From: Lutjanus erythropterus | Taxonomy: Eukaryota; Chordata; Actinopteri; Lutjaniformes; Lutjanidae | Reading direction: 5' to 3' | Assembly (NCBI GenBank): GCA_020091685.1 | Contig: CM034591.1 | Coordinates: forward strand, 13,422,043-13,486,042 | Length of the DNA: 64,000 nucleotides | In this document: piece after piece, positions 44,480-57,450 of the stretch | Layout: the number at the start of each line of letters is the position of its first letter | How positions within the stretch are numbered: position 1 is the stretch's first letter | Program-made: the position numbers and the translations under genes | Notes under the pieces: model-generated | The model's database searches: none | The model's input: only the letters and a program-made list of their open reading frames with translations | What the model was told of the DNA's origin: nothing

Positions 44480-45840
44480 ACAACTCAGACTACTGTGAAG
44501 TAAGTAAAGTCTTTTTTGGGTACTTTTATGGATGTTTTTTCAAGTCTGTTTCTCTTACTTAATTATGCATTGCACCATGTATCTATGTAATCTACTAATC
44601 TAATCCACCAAGTCTATAACTCGAATTAATGTCCAAGCCTTTCATCTGCATTTTTTTTTAGCCAATAAGACCATCTGATCACAAATCCAAATGTCAAACG
44701 ATCATTACTGCTCTTTGGGTGAGCTTCATGTCACACAGTTGAGGATTATGCCATCCAATTTACTTCATCAGCTGCTTTTATAGAAATTTCCTCCTAACCA
44801 AAGGTCAGAGAAAGGTGACAAGTTTTACAGCCGACAGTTTAAATCACCAGCTGGAGGTAAGACAGAAACATATCAGTAATTTGCAGTGAAATGACCTGTG
44901 CTCTGTTTGCACATATTGCTCCTTCAGCTTCCCTTTTTTTTTAAAATGCGATTATATTGTAGATGAGGGCAAGGAGGGAGGCAAATCTATTTTGTCATAA
45001 CTTGTTTTCTGCTCTAAATTTAAGGAAATTACAATATCTAGTTTGCTTTGATGAAATCCTGATGACTGCCACATTTACTCAAGCAAATGCATGGAAAGGT
45101 ATGAAATAAATTCTGATATAATGTAATTGTGTTTATTAGAGTTTTCTCGGTGAAAATGAGAATGCTAATCATATTCATAGCCGGTGCTGTGGGTAATTTG
45201 CAGCCTGCGATAAGCTGCCATATCAACGTGAAACTGCTGATGATTGAGTGACACACATGACATTTTCGACTCATTATTTATTGATCCCATTTCAGTTCCC
45301 ATCTAAATGTTTTAATCTGCCCGGTGATCGAGGCTCTCACATAAGAGAGCTGCATGAGACGTTCCTGGGTTTGAGCTGATGGTTGCCCTCTGTCTTATGT
45401 ATGAAATGAACGACGATGTGAATATAATCTGGTTTGGGGAGTAATGGATTACATGTGACAGGATTACATAATTAGGATGCTAAAAAAGTTCACTGTATTC
45501 CATCACAGTTACAGAAAAGAAGAGCTAATCTGATCAAAGTAGGGATTATTAGCAATATTATAATTTTAAAATCCATTTTAAAATAGATATTCAACATTCT
45601 ACCACCTCACAACTCTCTCAACACCACTCTGGCCTGAATGAAACCTGCTAATCTTACAGTTAGTTCATCATCATGGCCTCCAGTGAGAAAATGCTTCACT
45701 GGGTGGAAATTTTAACACCATTACACCCCAAACTCCAAATAGCATCACAGTAAAGTGACAGTTCTGCCTTCAGGTGTGAAAATACTGTGAATATGCAAGA
45801 ACTCAACAGCTAATTAATGAAACATTAACAGGTAAAGCCA
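44480..45840. other. Repeat-poor noncoding stretch
   Basis: No interspersed repeat or gene is recognised. The part 45000-45420 has high sequence complexity, AT-rich composition and several homeodomain-like TAAT cores, the look of a conserved enhancer. That reading is inference only. Confidence 0.25.
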
Positions 45841-45844
45841 ACCC

Positions 45845-46190
45845 CTAACATTAGCTACACATACCAACCGCTAACATTAGCTTCACAGACCAACTGCTAA
45901 AATTAGCTACACAGGCCAACCTCTAGCGTTAGCTACACAGGCCAACTGCTAAGATTAGCTTCACCAATCAACAGCTAGCGTTAGCTACACAGACCAACCA
46001 CTAACACTGGCTACATGGACCAATTGCTAACATTAGCTACACAGACCATCCTCTGTTGTTAGCTACACAGACCAACTGCAAATGTTACTCACACAGCCAA
46101 CCACTAACATTAGGTATTCAGATGAACTGCTAACGTTAACAACACAGACTAAGATTACCTACATGGAGCAACTGCTAACATTAGCCACAC
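45845..46190. repeat. 26-bp minisatellite, about 13 units
   Basis: The unit reads approximately CTAACATTAGCTACACAGAC plus CAACTG, repeated head to tail with substitutions but nearly constant length. One unit near 46130-46170 is longer or irregular. No coding frame and no neighbouring gene. Confidence 0.9.
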
Positions 46191-47609
46191 AAGATGATCA
46201 AGCACACTTAAATTTGCGTAAGTGCTGCTATTATTCTAAACAATTTCACCATATTTGCTACTGAGGCAATCCCAAAGTAACTGGTGACTGACTACATGAG
46301 ATTACTGATTGTATCCAAATACATTTTAAAATTAACCCTCACAAGCCTGAATATAATACAGTGCCACCTTGACACCATCAGGACAATGTGTCCATCAATT
46401 ACGAATGGGACTTCTGGCCGAGCCTAACACTGACATTGAATTGGTGTGGGAGGGAGGCCATTGTTACGGGGCAGAAGTTTTATTACTTCTGATAATGATA
46501 ATAAATGCCTCCTCCCACACACTCTGCCCTTCATTACAGCATTGATCCCATAACATCTCTGCAAAAATCCATCACTGCTCCGTTAATGAATGCTCCAAAC
46601 ATAGCAGTCAAACGCGCGGATGATCCAAGACCTTGTCACGTTCCCAGTAATGAAGTTAATGAGCTGACAGAGAACTCGACATTTTCGGGAAGGAAGGGAT
46701 ATGACTTTATTTAGGGTCGAGGAGGATAGAAGCGGGATTTAGCAGGCTGAGGTTGAAGTGTGAACCGGAAAGAAGGAGCCACAGAGGTTGCACTGTTCAC
46801 ACGCTCCAGAGTATGGGTCTATTCTTATGTGTGTGTGTGTGTGATCTGGCTGGCACACATACACAGGCAGGCATGCACACACACATGCAGACAGGTGCTG
46901 TGTGTGGTTCTGACTGTATGCTGAACAGCTGTGTGTAGGAGCTTGTGCTGGCCGTGCCGGGAGGTGGTTGTTGCATTCTCCGACATTACCACCGGACGCA
47001 GCATTTGACACAGACAGACACACACAGAGGGCAGCTGCAAGGTGCCTTTCAAGGGCCCCAAAGCCAACTGCACCCACCCACACAGAACCCACTGTCTCCA
47101 GCATGAGATTCTACCTTTGAGCAAAGAGCATCATTATTGTTATTTATATATTTATGGTTATTTGGTAGGAAAAATATACATAGACAAAATGAAAACAGCT
47201 ATCTGATATATCACAGCGTTTATAGTGGATGCTAGTTTGCAACACTGGTCCCTAGAAGGGCTTTTTATGAAAATAAGAGATTGAAACGGTGAGATAAAAA
47301 GAAGATTAACTGAGTACAACAAAATATCATGAAGGTAATTAAAAGCTGAGTGCAGCAAGACACAATAAAGCACAAAGATGAAGGCATTACCAGACCTGTC
47401 TCCTACGCAGGCCTGGAATTTGATCATTTTAGAGACGACGCCACTTGGCCTTTGGTGTTGTCAATTTTTTGAGGGCACAAAGGCCAAATACAAAGGCAGC
47501 AAGGCCATGAAATAAAATAATGGTTTTAAGCCCACATAAGTAATTAATTTAACTCAAGGGTAAGGGGTTGATTTTATAAGCACAGGGACACTGGGAGTCA
47601 GTCAGAGGT
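46191..47609. other. Noncoding stretch without recognised elements
   Basis: The sequence is mostly of ordinary complexity; CA/GT-rich patches lie near 46828-46900 and 47010-47030. Open frames through them are repeat-driven. No gene was recognised. Confidence 0.4.
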
Positions 47610-47985
47610 CAGTCTGTCAAGGGTCTGCAACCTGAGGCTCCGGAGCCACATGCGACGCTTTTGCCCCCCTCCAGCGGCTCCCTGTGGCTTTGACAAAAAA
47701 ATGGTATGGAAATGAATACCAGTTCTTTTTTAACACGTTCATTTAAATTTAATATCATTATAGGCATGCAGTGCTTCCTCCAGCTGTAAAAATGTGTCAG
47801 CTATATGTTTGCTATTTGCATTTACAGCTCTGCGCCTTTTTCTTTAGGTTTTGTGGATGGCTGGTCTAGAGCTTCTGAAGGCTAGCTATGGAGGCCAAAT
47901 CAAAAAAAGAAAAGTCTTTGAGGAAAATTGATCTTTTGAGAGTAAAGGCTGCAGACACCTGGTCTTTATAATGACATGCTAAATA
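47610..47985 (+). mobile_element. Degraded hAT transposon end with ZBED5-like N-terminal remnant
   Basis: It starts with the GGTCTGCAACCTGAGGCTC and GAGCCACATG motifs typical of a hAT family in vertebrates. Then ATGGAGGCC near 47888 opens a frame reading KSKKRKVFEEN, a stop, then SFESK and VFIMT, resembling the start of ZBED5-type hAT transposases. It is broken after that. Confidence 0.45.
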
Positions 47986-48662
47986 ATGCATGAAATATAA
48001 TGAGTTAGTATCTTAAAATAATAAGTTAGCATCTTAAAATGAGAAACTTTCTCAAAATAGTAATTGGAATAATGATAGTAAAGTGTCTTTTTATATTGAG
48101 ATACTAACTCAGTGGTAATGGGCTTCCACACAGAGACAGTGCATCCAGCAGCGCAGTGAAGATAATATATGAGATTTAGCACAGAGCTTTCTGTTAACAG
48201 AGACTCTAGTCTGCAGTGTAAACCACATCATTCGGCTTCATGATCAAAGACACTTTATATCTCATCAACACTTTCTGTCCATATTTGCACGCTCCCTTTC
48301 TTGCGCTTCTCCGCATGTCAACTTTCTCTCTCTCTCTCAGTCTCACTTAAATAGCAGTTCACACCGGGCTCAAGATTGAACCCACCTCTAGTTATTTGTG
48401 CAGCTGGGGCAGTGTGGGCGGGACATCAAGGCCACTGCTGCTCGAAGCGTCTCGGGTTCGCCTAACTGGTAAGTTTTAATAATAATAATAATGTTGCGAT
48501 GACCGGCAGCAACAGCTCCTTTACATTTTCTCTCCCACATGTGAATATGGAATTGGGCCAACAACTCTTCCTGCACAGCAACTCTGAAGCAACCTCAAAC
48601 ACACAAAGCTGGGCTTTTAAATCATGACGTTACAATGGTAGAAAGCTCAGCAGTCAGTGACC

Positions 48663-48995
48663 GTCAGTCATCGGCAATTGGCCCAACCCTGAAGACTTCT
48701 ATTAAGGCATATTTTAGGAAAGTCATTGATGTACAAACTGAAAAGGGACCCTGGACTGTTCCTTGCAGAATTCCTGGTTCAATTTTGTAAAAAGCAGTCT
48801 TGATATTATTAATCACAACATACTGTTCATTATCCTCTTGACACATATATTATTATTATTGTTTTGTTTGTAGTATTGGACTTGTGTACTCGCTGCTACA
48901 TATACCAGCATTTTACGCTGTATGAGGCATTTTCCGATAGTGGTACTGATATAAGAACAGCTCAATTTTACAGTGTCAAATGCCTTTTTTAAGAT
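48663..48995 (-). pseudogene. Degraded non-LTR reverse-transcriptase relic
   Basis: Minus-strand frames read LKKAFDTV (near 48980), then GILQGTVQGPF, then after a frame change SLYINDFPKICLN and a broken ADD near 48668. These are, in the right order, the RT motifs of LINE elements (KAFDTV, VPQGS.LGP, YIND, YADD). Frameshifts and stops show it is dead. No endonuclease part was seen. Confidence 0.65.
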
Positions 48996-48999
48996 CAGG

Positions 49000-50940
49000 T
49001 TGACCCTGTCCCTGCTGCACATCCCCAAACTGAAGGAATATCCTCCAGCTGTATATATCTGTAACTGCTCCGCCATAGGTCTCGACTCCAACCAGCCCCA
49101 AAACCGGCCAAAAGAGAGCACTTAAACCACAACTGCCAGCCCAAATATTTACCTACCCCCTCACCCAACCCTACACACCCGTCATAAGCTCCGGCATCAA
49201 ACCCCGTCCCACCTCCCATCCTGGCTGTCAGTCGCCAGCTAAGTCCTCCTTGGAGCTCGGAGGCTATCAGGGATTTAAGGGAAAAGCCCTTTATCCAGGG
49301 ACTTTCTCTACAGGCTGGGGCGAGCAAATGTCTCATGTCAGCAAAACACCATAAATGCTGCAAATGGCATCTTTTCTGCCTCTCAGAGGTGGCAAACAAA
49401 CTTTTCAGAACCAGCAAACACATGGCATATAGTTTATGAGTAAAATGGATTGTTGGAAGCACTGCGGAGCGAGTGCTTAATTTGCTCTTTATGGAGCTTT
49501 GTATTTATTTTCATTCTACATCTGTGTTTGTAAGCATTCATTTTCATATCCTTGCAGGCATTTCTACTTGAGTGGGTGTACATAAAGGTTATGCTGGTGG
49601 GATGCGATGCTACATGCTGATTAACCCGTAGGTGGATTGTGTGGACTAATCTGGAGGAATTAAGCCCTCAGGAATGCCACCAGCTTCTAGATCCAGACCA
49701 GGTGTCCACACACAGTCAGCTGGAGGCCAAGGTGTGTGTGTGTGGGTGAGTTTTCTCAGAGGAAATGACATGGATGGCCTCGCCTGCATGACAATAGCAA
49801 ATGCTGGGTTTTACAAGGAGGACCAGTATGCTGGAATCCACTGGGCTGTGCTCATTTACATCAACTGTTCATGAGCATGCAGATACTTTCAACTGCAGAG
49901 CAAATGTTAATGCTCACACCCACATCGTTCCCGCTTATGTTCCCTCATACCAAACACCAGTTACTCGCCATGGACTCTGCCCACTGTATCTGCTCCATTT
50001 AGTGTTTTATGTGCCACCATTACTCCTTCCAGCGTGTACAGACAGAGTCCACTAGATTTGTGAAATACAGGAAGGATGAGTATTATTTTCTGCCAGGAAT
50101 ATTGCTTAAAAATGCCAAGACTTTACAAATTCTTGATCTTATCTGGCTTGGATTCTGCTCAGGTCCAGCAGTGTTAATTTTGACAAGAGTTTTTAATTTA
50201 ATCTCAGCTGCTTTCTGAAAATTTTAGTGAGATTAAGTTTAAGTTTTGATATTATCAAAATCTCAATGTGGCCAAGTGCAATATCCAAATTGCAGAACTA
50301 GAACTAATTTCTGAATTTTAATAGATTGACAGTAAATATGAAAATTGTAACGCCAAAATGATCATTTCCATTATTTCCATTAACCCCTTACTGTTAACTC
50401 TATTCCCAGCTCGTGTCACAGCCCACCCCAGTAGTGGGGTAGAACCAAATACACATACATGTTAAATGTGTAAATCAGCTTGTATAACTTTTCTTTTCTT
50501 TTTTTCCCCACCTGACAGGCCGCTAGTGAAGAGAAGGGATGTACTTTTTAGTTCCAGTTATTTGTGCTTTGATGTGGCTAATTACTGTGATCTAACTTAG
50601 GCTGTCCGTCCAAGCAGAGCCAAATATTTCATCACGTCTTTACTCATCAGTACATAATGAACAGGGGTTTTGTTGTAATTTTTGTTGCCAATATTTTTTT
50701 CATTTACATTGTTGTCAGACTTCAGTCATGAAATAAAAGGACTTTACATTAGAATCAGTAGGATTTGTTTGAGCTGTTCATAAATACAACGGAAAGAAAG
50801 CTGATTGTTGAATCTCAATCCTGGGAAGTCAAATACTGACATTTTGGGTTGGTGAAGTGGCCTGAACATGGGCGCAGTTTGCATTGGCTCAGGGGTCTCA
50901 CTGAACCCCCAAGTGGAACATTGTTTCTGGTCTAATTGTG
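49000..50940. other. Noncoding stretch without recognised elements
   Basis: A 155-residue open frame on the minus strand (48995-49462) has no recognisable features. The part 49250-49600 is repeat-free and of even composition, so it could hold a conserved element. Nothing else stands out. Confidence 0.35.
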
Positions 50941-50949
50941 CTGTATGGT

Positions 50950-51230
50950 AGCCTGTAGTGATGCACGGGTCGACGGACCCACAGGTTGTGGGTGAACTTA
51001 CTAGATAATACTACGGGCTTGTGCGGGCGGGTCAAATGACATAGCATGTGCAATAATCCATCTCCCACCTTCTCCCCCTGTCTGTCACCCCCGCCCCCAA
51101 AACACACGCGCACACACACACTGCTGCAGCGATGTGCACAGCAACCAGCGCATCCAGTGCGCTCTGATCGCTGCTCAGTGTGCATCTAAACAGGTTAAAT
51201 CCTGGAACTGTGGACACTAAGCTAAAGACA
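50950..51230. repeat. Possible interspersed repeat ('GATGCACGGGTCGAC' type)
   Basis: GATGCACGGGTCGACGGACC and the following GCGGGCGGGTC resemble a repeat common in fish. The right boundary is not seen. Noncoding. Confidence 0.35.
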
Positions 51231-53550
51231 CAGTATAGACCTAAACCTGAGGGCTACTATTCTGTTACAATTCACGGGCAAGATGTCAAGTGCATGAAGT
51301 TTGTGTGTGCACTTGTGTGTGTGTGAGAGAAAAAGGAAGAGTTACTTGCTTTACTGCTATAAATGAGCCTGCAGGCTTATCTGTGGAGAACCACTAATAT
51401 AGCTGGGATCTGTATCTGCTTTACTGTCACATTTTGTGGTTTGTGTGTGGTTGAGTTCAGATTCTAGTGTAATTCTCACAATATTCCAGCACCCATCAGG
51501 CAAAAAAGTGAGTAATGAGAAAATACAGGCAGAGGGCAGGGTCTCTGTAGATACAGACACCGCTACACACTTCAAGTGGGTCAAGTGATAAGAATAATAT
51601 AAACCAATATATTGTTTTTAATAAAAAACGTTGCAGATTATGCATTTAACACTGACTGTTACGTTAAATATTGCATAAAAATGCAGAAATTTTACAACTG
51701 CTTGACAGATCTGGGTTTGATTATCATTACGTCCAGCTGCTTGTGACACACTTTACTACTACACAGCTCAGTTGTGACGAGTGTGAGACAGAGCCTGTGT
51801 CACCTGTCCCTTTAATAAAGGTGGCATTAGGAGAGGCAGCAGGGAGGAGAGCAGCTGGAGAAGGTAATCCCGTCTCTCCAGGTCAACCACCAGACAAGCT
51901 GTAGCAGGCCCCACTAACTCGAGCCTAATTAACACGCACCAGCAGGGAAATCTTTCCTTCTCAGACCCATTTGGCAGCGCACACCCAGTTCTCCAGACAG
52001 CCATTGCAGGGTTAATTCTTTCCAGCCTCCACACTTGGGAGTTTGACCGGCTCCAACATGCTTCGGCTGCTGCTTCCCGGCTTCTGTGTCACACCACCCT
52101 TCGGGGATCAAGAGATAGATGAGTCGATGGGATTAGATGGGATGCAAGATTGCGTTTTTACTGTGAAATTTCAGGGGATGTGTGTCAGCGTTTTACGTCA
52201 GTCCTGATTCCTCAGTGTCACAAGGAATTCTTACACATGTCCCGCAAAGTCAGTGCCACGGATTAAAAAGTGACTTCATTAAATTTATAAAAAACGTTAA
52301 AAGTTTCGTTAAGAAATTCAACAGTATCTCTTTACAGAAACGGTGCCCTCGTTACTCTGGAAAACTCACAGAGCACACTGGCACCAGTTTTCATCAAAGG
52401 GACAATTTCTTCAGTAGACAGTACCTGGCAAACATTAGTCGGACGGTGACATGTGATATGTCCCTGGCCAAAAATGCTGCCAGATGCCAAAAACTGCACC
52501 GTGGTTATGAGGCCGATAACCAGATGGTGACGTTTTCATGTCCAATAGAGAGGCAAAGTCCCTCCAATTCCCCTTGATTAGCTGTCATATTTTTTCCCAT
52601 GGGGCATTGGAAGGGGAGGGACTTGAAATGGTCCAGTAAGACCCTCTCTTATAAACCAGGAGGTATTGATCAGGGGATTGATATGATAAAAGTGAATGTG
52701 TCATTGTTTCTTTAATACAACATTTGATTGACATTTTATTTGGTTGTGAAATATTTGTGATCAGACTGTCCACACTGTGACTAAATGCCACTTTTTAAAC
52801 ATAAACAGCATGTTTTTGTCATTTATGCACATCTACATGTAAATTATACTCCTGTCTCAGTGCCTGTGGGGTTTGAAGGACTCAAAAGTCTTTATCCGAA
52901 CTGTCTTAAGTAGCACATGGGAGACATTTGCCCTCAGGGTTTTCTGCCAGAAAGTCAAGAGATGTAGTATAAAGAGTGACAGAGTCAAAGTAGGGGGCAG
53001 GTTGTGGTGAATGGATGGGTCAAATTCAGGACTTTCACCCAGAAGACTTGGGCTGGAGTCCTGTGTGAAACCAGGGTTAGCTAATATTAGGATTTAAAAA
53101 AGAAGAAATGTCTAAGGCAGTGGCAGAAATTTAAAAAGCCTTTATTCACATGGCTACTTCATTGTGAAATTCTAAAAATATAGACTATATATATAGCTGG
53201 GTCACAACCTTGTGATGTATGTTTTTTCAGATTTCATTATAAAATAGCCATCTAAATAAAGCCTCTTTCAACTTTTTCTCAAAAGAGTGCCTTGGACCTT
53301 TCTTCTTTTGTGTTCCCTACCAAAATGCACCTTTATTACACTTGTTTGAACCTCTGAGCACTTCAGACTTTTTATTTTTGGACCTTCAGTCAGACTTATT
53401 TTCAGTTTTTAGAAGGTATAGAGCTGCTAAGTGTGTAGCTGATCAGGCCTGTTTGTGGTAATGACATAATTTCTGCTGTTATTTTTTTTTCCAATGCTTT
53501 TTGAGGGCACATGATGGTGGCAAAGACATTTTTTCTTAAACTGTGAAAAC
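51231..53550. other. Noncoding stretch without recognised elements
   Basis: No gene or clear repeat was found on either strand. Open frames up to 131 residues are isolated, without neighbouring splice context or family likeness. Confidence 0.35.
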
Positions 53551-53554
53551 TTCA

Positions 53555-53908
53555 AACAAAATTCTGTGCACCTCCATTGTGTTGGAGTGGGAGCAGGAAG
53601 TGATTCCCCCCAAAATTTAGTTCAGATTGAGTGCCTCTAGTATCTAGCAGCGAGCTTGCAGACTGCAAACACCTTGTCTCACTCTCCCCTTGCAAGTGTG
53701 CAGGAAACAGTGGCTGCAAAACACAAAAAGCTGTATCTAGAGCCAGTGTTTGGTTTGTTTGTTCTGGGCTGCTATAGGAACATGGCGTTGCAACATGGTG
53801 GCCTATGTGGAAGAGGATCTGTGCCCTATGGTAATAAAAACACAAAAAATCTTATTTGCTCCATCTTCTGCCAATAAATCCCTGTAAATCTTACACACTG
53901 GACCTTTA
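53555..53908. mobile_element. Inverted-repeat transposon copy
   Basis: It shares AGCGAGCTTGCAGACTGCAAA-type (left) and TCTTACACACTGGACCTTTA (right) with the 41853-43138 element. The middle includes CCAGTGTTTGGTTTGTT and AACATGGCG. This is the more compact copy; its left tip is eroded. Confidence 0.6.
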
Positions 53909-54679
53909 AAATATAATATAAAAACAATAAAATTAAACCCTGTTGGTTATGAAAACATTTTGCTTCCCAAAGTGATTTCTGAAATCTGATAACACAGTCA
54001 AAATAATGTCTAATGAGGAGAGAATACAGGCTGTAAACAAGCCAACAGTTCAGTCAGATAATCTAAACCTTTTTTTTTGCAGCTAATACAAAATTAAAAT
54101 AAAAAGTCAGTCTGTAAGCTGTGATGGATGTTTACACCAGACAGTAATGGTTTTACCATTTGCCTTCATTTTGTCTTTTGTCTAAAGTGGGGTTTTGTTT
54201 GAAGCTGATTACTCCTGTTTTTTGCTGCTCAAAGCGACTTTTCAGCAATGCCTCTGCATTCCCAGATCTCAGCATTCATCTCTGTGAGCACAGTGTTATT
54301 ATTATGGATAGGACTGATGGCCATGACTACAAAAATAAGACTCAGGTTGTAAAAAAAAACTAAATTATCCTTCAACACGTCTCTAAGGTCTGAGGAAAGC
54401 CTCACCACTTGACTTTGGCTACAACACGAAGGATTCAGGAACATGTTAGAGACGTCTTTCTCTCTTACTGTCACCAACCAGGTGGAATGCGAAACACTCG
54501 CTGCCACCAACACGTGGAGACAGTCGTGTGTGGCGGCGGGACAGAGATGTGCAACCCTGGCGTCTGACCCCTCACACACTCCTCCACAACACCACCACTC
54601 ATCCATTGCTCATCCCCCCCTCCCATGCATGCCGTCCTCCTTCAAGTGTGTCTCCAGCTGAATAGGGGTAGTGGGGGCG

Positions 54680-55107
54680 CTGGGGGAGTGAGGGTATCAG
54701 GTGTCATTTAAAAAAAGCAGTTGTCAGGATTGGCTGAAAATGGAGCATGACTTTATTCAGTCTAAACTGTAGCCTGGTGAAAACAGCGTGGCCTCTCAGT
54801 GCCCTCCCTGCAGTGGAGTGGCCATTTCTGTTACAGCCCTAAGAGTCAGTTTAATGGAACTCTATTAAGTGCTCTGTTTTTATGGGATTGATTTCTCCTT
54901 CCTGTTGCGCCAAATGAATATTTCGATAGATTTCTCTGCTCCTGCTGGATGCCAGCTGCCATTGAATAAAAATAACGTCTTATGTCTCCCACAGGTAGAT
55001 TATATTTAAATGAAGTAAACCTATCTCATTCCTCTGGTAAGTCATCTGGCTTTAGCAGCGTCACACAGCTCCACGAACACACAATCTACACCTCTTCTCT
55101 GTTATAG
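54680..55107. other. Repeat-poor noncoding stretch, possible conserved element
   Basis: The part 54830-55080 is AT-rich but complex, with ATTAAGTGCTC, CAAATGAATATT and CATTGAATAAAAATAA. It lies between repeats and has no coding signal. Possible enhancer, inferred only from appearance. Confidence 0.2.
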
Positions 55108-56469
55108 GCCTGCAGCTATCGACTATTTTAGTAATCAAGTATTATGAAGATTATTAAGAGATTAACTGAGTAATCAGATAAGAAATACTTTTGCTTTATT
55201 AAGGAGCGATCATAAATATACAAAAGAGATAATGCGACTCTTAAACTGAACAGGGCTTGACATTAACCATGGCCAAATGGTGCAGTGAGGCCACAAAGTT
55301 TTAACCCAATATTGCAAACCTTCACTAACACATTACAGTTCCACATTCCTTTGCGCCTTTTAGTTAAATATTTTATGAGAACGGAGAAAAGTACTTGTTG
55401 TGCAGGTTTCCTAAGCCTTCTGAAACTGCTAATGTGATGCTTACAGAACAACCATATACGCAAAAGGCGTACTATCAAAAACTGAAACAGCAGATTGTAA
55501 GTAGCCTCACATAGCCAGATGTCTTTCTACAGCACTGAGCGCTGTAGAAAGGTCTGGCTCCATGCGTAAACATTCTGCTATAGGGGAAAAAAGCTCAGGA
55601 TGCAGGAATGGCGCTGCTGCAAAATAGTGTTGAACTTGTTTTGGTGGAACATTTGCACATCGGGAGGCGAGCTCTGTCTTTAAAATGACTACATCACTGC
55701 AGGTAACAGTTGTTAGATTGTTTACATTCTTAGCATTAGCATCCCAGGTGCTAATATGTTGTTTTCAGCACGAAGGTTGCGGCTCAGAGGTGGTTGTTGT
55801 TTTCCAGGGTCTTTGAAAACATAGCTAGCAGACACCGTTGGAAACAAGCTACCAATGGCAGGGCTTATACCCGCAGTGTGCATCTGGTGAGTCAGACTGG
55901 AGAGTAAGTGACTAGAACCTGACACATCTAAGGAGGTAATGTTCTGTGTGTGTGTGCCACCAGTTTTCTGACCAAGGATGCCTTTAGGAAACATAACCTT
56001 ACAATTCATGGGAAAAATAGACCAGATGGTGCAAGTGTCACAGTTAAGGAAGGCTGTGTTAAGTTGTGTTTTTTTTTTTTTTTTTTGGGGTAACCCAAAA
56101 TATACTTTGGCCACCAATTTTGGGGTCTTGTTGGTCTGTTGGGCCGGTGCTTAAAAACATCAGCATTTATCTCTCATGAACAACGAATTAGTTTCTTCTT
56201 CTTTTTTTTTTGAATCTACATTTTAATACTGTACATAATAACTAATATACCATAATGCATTAAATAGCTAATCATACAGTCTACAGTATAATAATACTAC
56301 ACTCTGTCTGGCTCATTGTCCTGTCACAGCACTATCTGATTGGTTTCTTTCATGACTAATAGCTAATCAACACTGAAAGCTGTGTCACAGACTGGCAAAG
56401 AGACTGCAGGCTGCTCTGGTGAACGAGGGAGACGTGTTGAAGGAAAGACAACAGATATCGCTGAAGTTG

Positions 56470-57450
56470 CAACAATCCTTTTACTGCCAGCGTCATGATT
56501 ACGTCACAATGTTAGCTGGAAGCAAAACAAAGGAAAAAGTGTAGGCACATGTGAATCACCTGTGAGTGGGCCACATAACCAAGAAATAAATGTCATCTTT
56601 CTGTTTTGTTGGGTGCCAGAGTCGAAGTACTATTGGCTCCAAATTGAAGTTTTATCACAACCCTGCTGCCACTGCCAGTCAAAAAAAACACAGACAACTG
56701 TGGTTAAAGGTGATAAGATGAAAGCTGGGTGATGTGTGCGAGCTGTGATAAAACAAACAAAGTTAACTTACAAAATGTCAAGAAAGGAAATATTTTCACA
56801 CCTATTTCCTTATTAAACAGAAATATACAGCTGATCACCTTCTGAATTCAAGTTTCTCTCTTTTACCAAACTAAGACGAGCTTTAATTGCCTTGTTAACT
56901 CCGTAAAACACACGTCATCCAACCTCAACAGAGAAACTAAATACAACTCACCAAAACCATCTCTGTCAGTCTTTCCACTGTTATAACAATCACTAACTCT
57001 AGTTTGGTCAAAAAAAGTCCTTAATTCACCATGTTAGATGTGAAAATATTCTGGCTCTACAGGCAGGTTGTTTTTCTCTCTTTTCTCTCAAAAACAACTG
57101 GCAAGGACTCACCCAATAACAGATATTTATCCAATCGGCCAACCCTGGCAATGGTGAGCAACCGTACATATGCAGAAGAGCTTGTATTTTCTCCAGCCAA
57201 CTGTTCTTCTATTGACCTGACAAGGATCAAAACCAAGCCTTTCATAGCTTCGTTAGCTTCAACCTCTACAGACATTTAAACATTTTTCTGTTGTTTGCTA
57301 GCAGACAGAAAGTGAAAAGAGCCACTTTCACGCAAAATACAAAGTCAGTAGAGAGCCAGGGACTGTTTTCTTCATAGGTGTGGATGGAGCTTAAATGCAC
57401 ACTGTCTCTATTAGTATCAAGTCAACAAAACTTGCTAGTGTTAACTAACT
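56470..57450. mobile_element. Second copy of the 3'UTR transposon family
   Basis: It shares TTAGCTGGAAGCAAAACAAA-like, GGCCACATAACCAAG, TTGGGTGCCAGA and CTCTTTTACC segments with 3794-4259, in the same order. It is about twice as long, so one of the two is internally deleted or expanded. The ends are eroded. Confidence 0.6.

Noticed and set aside
46739..47104. 121-residue minus-strand open frame with many Cys and His
   Set aside because: The Cys/His pattern comes from CA/GT repeats, not from a zinc-finger spacing.
47158..47427. 89-residue minus-strand frame
   Set aside because: AT-rich and without motif or splice support; expected by chance at this length.
48995..49462. 155-residue minus-strand open frame
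   Set aside because: It adjoins the LINE relic but shows no LINE or other motif; probably a chance frame.
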